A stretch of 17,349 bases of DNA from Bacteroidales bacterium (GTDB lineage Bacteria; Bacteroidota; Bacteroidia; Bacteroidales; UBA1556), in NCBI GenBank assembly GCA_029939445.1, contig JAOZSY010000029.1, positions 1 to 17,349 of the forward strand, in the 5' to 3' direction. Of the stretch, positions 15,449-17,349 are shown in pieces. The position numbers and the translations under genes are program-made. The notes under the pieces are model-generated. The model was not told the origin of the DNA. It was given only the letters and a program-made list of their open reading frames with translations, and made no database searches. Positions within the stretch are counted from its first letter, which is position 1. Each line of letters starts with the position of its first letter.

Positions 15449-16048
15449 TTAATTTAGCTCGTCAATCTCATTTGTTTCAATAATGCTATTAAGTAAAGCG
15501 TAAACTGTAAGTCCAGAGATGGTTTTAATACCAAGTTTTGCGGTTATCTTCTTTCGATGAGTAACCACAGTATGCTTACTTATAAATAATGTTTCAGCAA
15601 TGGCTTGATTAGTTTTTCCCAGCGCAACTAATCTTAATATTTCAATCTCTCGCTTGCTTAATTCACTGTTTTCCAACGAAAGCTTGTTTGAATTTAATGC
15701 TGATTCTAAATATTTGTCAAGTTTAGATTTAATAATACCTTCAGTATCAAACAAGTCAAAATCAATCTTAAATTCAAACATGGAATTTAAACTTACTTGC
15801 TTAGTTCTTATTAAACCGAAATTAAGATTTCTATCTGTTTTATATAGTTTTAATAGCTTAGGCTCCTCAAATACATTATCGCTTACTATTAATAAATTTA
15901 TATTATTTTCAATAATATTATTTTTAATACATAGCTCCGAGTTTGGAATAATATGACTACTTAATCCATTATTTTTTGAAATAATAAACTGAATACCTCT
16001 ACTTATTACATAAGATTCGGTCAATATACCTATTGTTATATTTTCCAT
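15449..16048 (-). CDS. LuxR-family transcriptional regulator with atypical N-terminal domain
   Basis: A DNA-binding regulator of 199 residues. The C-terminal LuxR/GerE helix-turn-helix is clear (about 130-174): ELSKREIEILRLVALGKTN, then FISKHTVVTHRKKI as the recognition region. The N-terminal 120 residues have the size and start (ITIGILTESYVISRGIQFII) of a receiver domain. However, the acidic pair expected after the first strand is TE (10-11), and the putative phospho-acceptor region reads LLIVSDN (52-58), with Asp57 the only candidate. No switch Lys is obvious. It may be a pseudo-receiver that senses a protein or ligand rather than a kinase. It follows the hemerythrin gene by two bases, with no sensor kinase nearby. 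It resembles NarL-type orphan regulators. Confidence 0.88.
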   Translation of the reverse strand: MENITIGILTESYVISRGIQFIISKNNGLSSHIIPNSELCIKNNIIENNINLLIVSDNVFEEPKLLKLYKTDRNLNFGLIRTKQVSLNSMFEFKIDFDLFDTEGIIKSKLDKYLESALNSNKLSLENSELSKREIEILRLVALGKTNQAIAETLFISKHTVVTHRKKITAKLGIKTISGLTVYALLNSIIETNEIDELN

Positions 16049-16050
16049 AT

Positions 16051-16782
16051 CTATATATTTTGCAGGCTATTTTCCATAATACTAACCTTAGGAACAATTA
16101 TTTTATTCTCCATCTCAGAATGATCTTTAATATCATCTTCTAAATGTGCTAATTGACCAAGTATTTTAAAGCATAGTATGAAGTTATCTTCTGGCGAAAT
16201 ATACTTTATTAAAAGGTTCTTAATGTCGTAAATTTTTTCTTCAATATTCTCGTGTTGTGTTGCGTAGTCCTTTATTATAAATTTATTATTACTTACAAAT
16301 AATTTCTTCTGTTCTTCATTTCCCTCTTTATATAATTCCTCAAGTTTAAGAATGTATGGATATACCGTTTTTTCCTCATAGGCAATATGTTGATGCAGCT
16401 GAGAGGAGTATTCATTATAGAATTTATGGATAAGTTTTATCGCATTTGCAGTTTCACCACTACTTGACTCTACTAATTTGTTAATTAGAGAGTTTATTTC
16501 TGGGATTTTTACATTTAGATAATAATCGTGAGTTTTGTATAAGTAATCAACTATTAAATTTAGAGGATATGTTTTTAATTTCTGTTTTGGAAAAAAATCA
16601 GGATCGTTGAAAGAATTTATTATATCAAGAAAGAAATCGGTATTAATATTATATAGTTTACAAACACTATCTACAGACTTTTCGCCAAAACCTAATTGTA
16701 TCCCAAATCTATTTATTACCGATAATAAATGATGATTTTGTATAATTACATCGGCCATCTTTATATTTGCTGTTATATTCAT
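16051..16782 (-). CDS. Hemerythrin-domain protein related to RIC/YtfE/ScdA
   Basis: A 243-residue cytoplasmic protein. Residues about 1-58 resemble the ScdA_N/DUF1858 helical domain (MADVIIQNHHLLSVINRFGIQL), but the Cys-Cys-Gly-Gly found in RIC proteins is replaced by LGFGEK. Residues 75-235 form a hemerythrin four-helix bundle. The six di-iron ligands expected from E. coli YtfE are in place: His85, His132, Glu136, His177, His221 and Glu225, with the typical endings EEKTVYP and ENKIIVP. RIC proteins help repair iron-sulfur clusters after nitric oxide or oxidative damage, while other hemerythrins sense O2 or NO. The start at 16782 is 27 nt from a -7 box. The gene is coupled (2-base gap) to a LuxR regulator, which favours a sensing role. 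Family is sure; role is inferred. Confidence 0.88.
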   Translation of the reverse strand: MNITANIKMADVIIQNHHLLSVINRFGIQLGFGEKSVDSVCKLYNINTDFFLDIINSFNDPDFFPKQKLKTYPLNLIVDYLYKTHDYYLNVKIPEINSLINKLVESSSGETANAIKLIHKFYNEYSSQLHQHIAYEEKTVYPYILKLEELYKEGNEEQKKLFVSNNKFIIKDYATQHENIEEKIYDIKNLLIKYISPEDNFILCFKILGQLAHLEDDIKDHSEMENKIIVPKVSIMENSLQNI

Positions 16783-16808
16783 TCTTTCTAATTATTTATT
16801 ATAAAACG

Positions 16809-16816
16809 CAAAGATA
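16809..16816 (-). promoter_or_regulatory. -7 promoter box of the hemerythrin-luxR unit
   Basis: Read on the minus strand, CAAAGATA is TATCTTTG, an exact TAnnTTTG match, 27 bases before the ATG at 16782. Seventeen bases further upstream is TTTA, a one-mismatch -33 element. The leader would be about 20 nt. Confidence 0.6.
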
Positions 16817-16856
16817 GTAATTTATAATCATTCTAAATAAAGAAAGTTTATAATAG

Positions 16857-16886
16857 AAAAGCTCTGAATTTCTTCAGAGCTTTTTT
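16857..16886 (-). terminator. Bidirectional-looking terminator downstream of the aldolase gene
   Basis: GCTCTGAA (16861-16868) and TTCAGAGC (16873-16880) form an 8-bp stem with a TTTC loop. Four A flank it on one side and six T on the other. In the minus direction the T run is four long. It lies 52 bases beyond the aldolase stop and separates that gene from the hemerythrin promoter. Confidence 0.75.
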
Positions 16887-16938
16887 GGGTTTTTTATAGA
16901 AATATTTAGTACTTTCAATTAGTTCACTTATTACTGAA

Positions 16939-17349
16939 TTAATTTCTGTCAATAGAATTTAATTCTTTAAAAGCTAATTCTAGGCGATTAATCATACTCA
17001 CTTGACCTTCACGTAACCATTTTCTTGGGTCATAGAATTTCTTATTTGGAACATCATCACCTTTAGGATTTCCAATTTGTCCTTGTAGGTATTCTCGATT
17101 TTTAGCTTCGTACTCTCTTACGCCATTCCAAGTAGCCCATTGAGTATCAGTATCAATATTCATTTTTATAACACCATAGCTAATTGCTTCTTCAATATCC
17201 TTTGGCTCAGATCCTGAACCACCATGGAAAACAAAGTTTACTGGCTTATCGCTTTCGGTATTGAATTTTTCTTTGATAAATTTTTGTGAATTATCAAGAA
17301 TTTTTGGAGTTAAAGAAACATTACCTGGTTTATAAACACCATGTACATT
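16939..17349 (-). CDS. fbaA: Class II fructose-bisphosphate aldolase (C-terminal part)
   Basis: A glycolysis/gluconeogenesis enzyme that cleaves fructose-1,6-bisphosphate to dihydroxyacetone phosphate and glyceraldehyde-3-phosphate using Zn2+. The gene runs off the right edge; 136 C-terminal codons are present and the frame is open from the last base. Landmarks of the E. coli FbaA type are the Zn-ligand His in NVHGVYKPGNV, the second Zn-ligand His in FVFHGGSGS, and the phosphate-binding strand MNIDTDTQWATWNG. The C-terminal PNKKFYDPRKWLREGQ is also typical. The internal ATG at 17163 is not the start. The full protein should be near 355-360 residues, so about 220 are missing. No anomaly was found in the visible part. 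Confidence 0.96.
   Translation of the reverse strand, partial: NVHGVYKPGNVSLTPKILDNSQKFIKEKFNTESDKPVNFVFHGGSGSEPKDIEEAISYGVIKMNIDTDTQWATWNGVREYEAKNREYLQGQIGNPKGDDVPNKKFYDPRKWLREGQVSMINRLELAFKELNSIDRN

Noticed and set aside
15654..15956. 100-codon plus-strand frame opposite the LuxR gene
   Set aside because: It lies wholly inside a gene with clear LuxR motifs and is low-complexity hydrophobic; a shadow.
16857..16886. Transposon inverted-repeat end
   Set aside because: A short hairpin with flanking A and T runs placed after a gene is better explained as a terminator. No transposase or partner repeat was found.
16939..17163. A separate 74-residue protein starting at 17163
   Set aside because: The frame continues to the window edge with conserved aldolase sequence, so this ATG is internal.

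Overview
The window is AT-rich DNA from a member of the Bacteroidota. Evidence for this includes a secreted protein with a C-terminal type IX secretion (T9SS) sorting domain and a TonB-dependent receptor with an N-terminal carboxypeptidase-regulatory-like domain. A DUF4296 lipoprotein, -7 promoter boxes of the TAnnTTTG type and an absence of clear Shine-Dalgarno sequences point the same way. I cannot name the genus from sequence alone.

Layout. (1) 1-68 is the last 21 codons of an unrecognised upstream gene, followed directly by a 13-bp tandem repeat. (2) 363-2825 (+) is Lon protease with its own terminator. (3) 3258-5021 (+) is a long-chain acyl-CoA synthetase, also with a terminator. (4) 7008-5091 (-) is a tightly packed four-gene unit: an outer-membrane beta-barrel protein, a DUF4296 lipoprotein, a stand-alone archaeal-type threonyl-tRNA synthetase editing domain, and D-aminoacyl-tRNA deacylase. 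(5) 7441-10106 (+) is a TPP riboswitch in front of a TonB-dependent receptor, read as an outer-membrane thiamin transporter, with a terminator. (6) 10261-14298 (+) is a 1345-residue T9SS-exported adhesin-like protein with a duplicated LamG-like module around three Calx-beta domains. (7) 14787-15392 (+) is a small secreted protein behind a long structured leader. (8) 16782-15449 (-) is a hemerythrin-domain protein followed two bases later by a LuxR-type regulator. (9) From the right edge to 16939 (-) is the C-terminal part of class II fructose-bisphosphate aldolase.

Most transcription units are short and separated by well-formed hairpins with T tracts. I see no mobile element, CRISPR array, tRNA or rRNA. 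The best leads for something under-described are two. The first is the pairing of two proteins of related (DTD-like) fold that both remove wrong amino acids from tRNA; one of them lacks the lysine used by its archaeal relatives. The second is the hemerythrin/LuxR pair, which looks like a compact redox or nitric-oxide responsive switch. All functional calls are from motif recognition by eye, without database searches.
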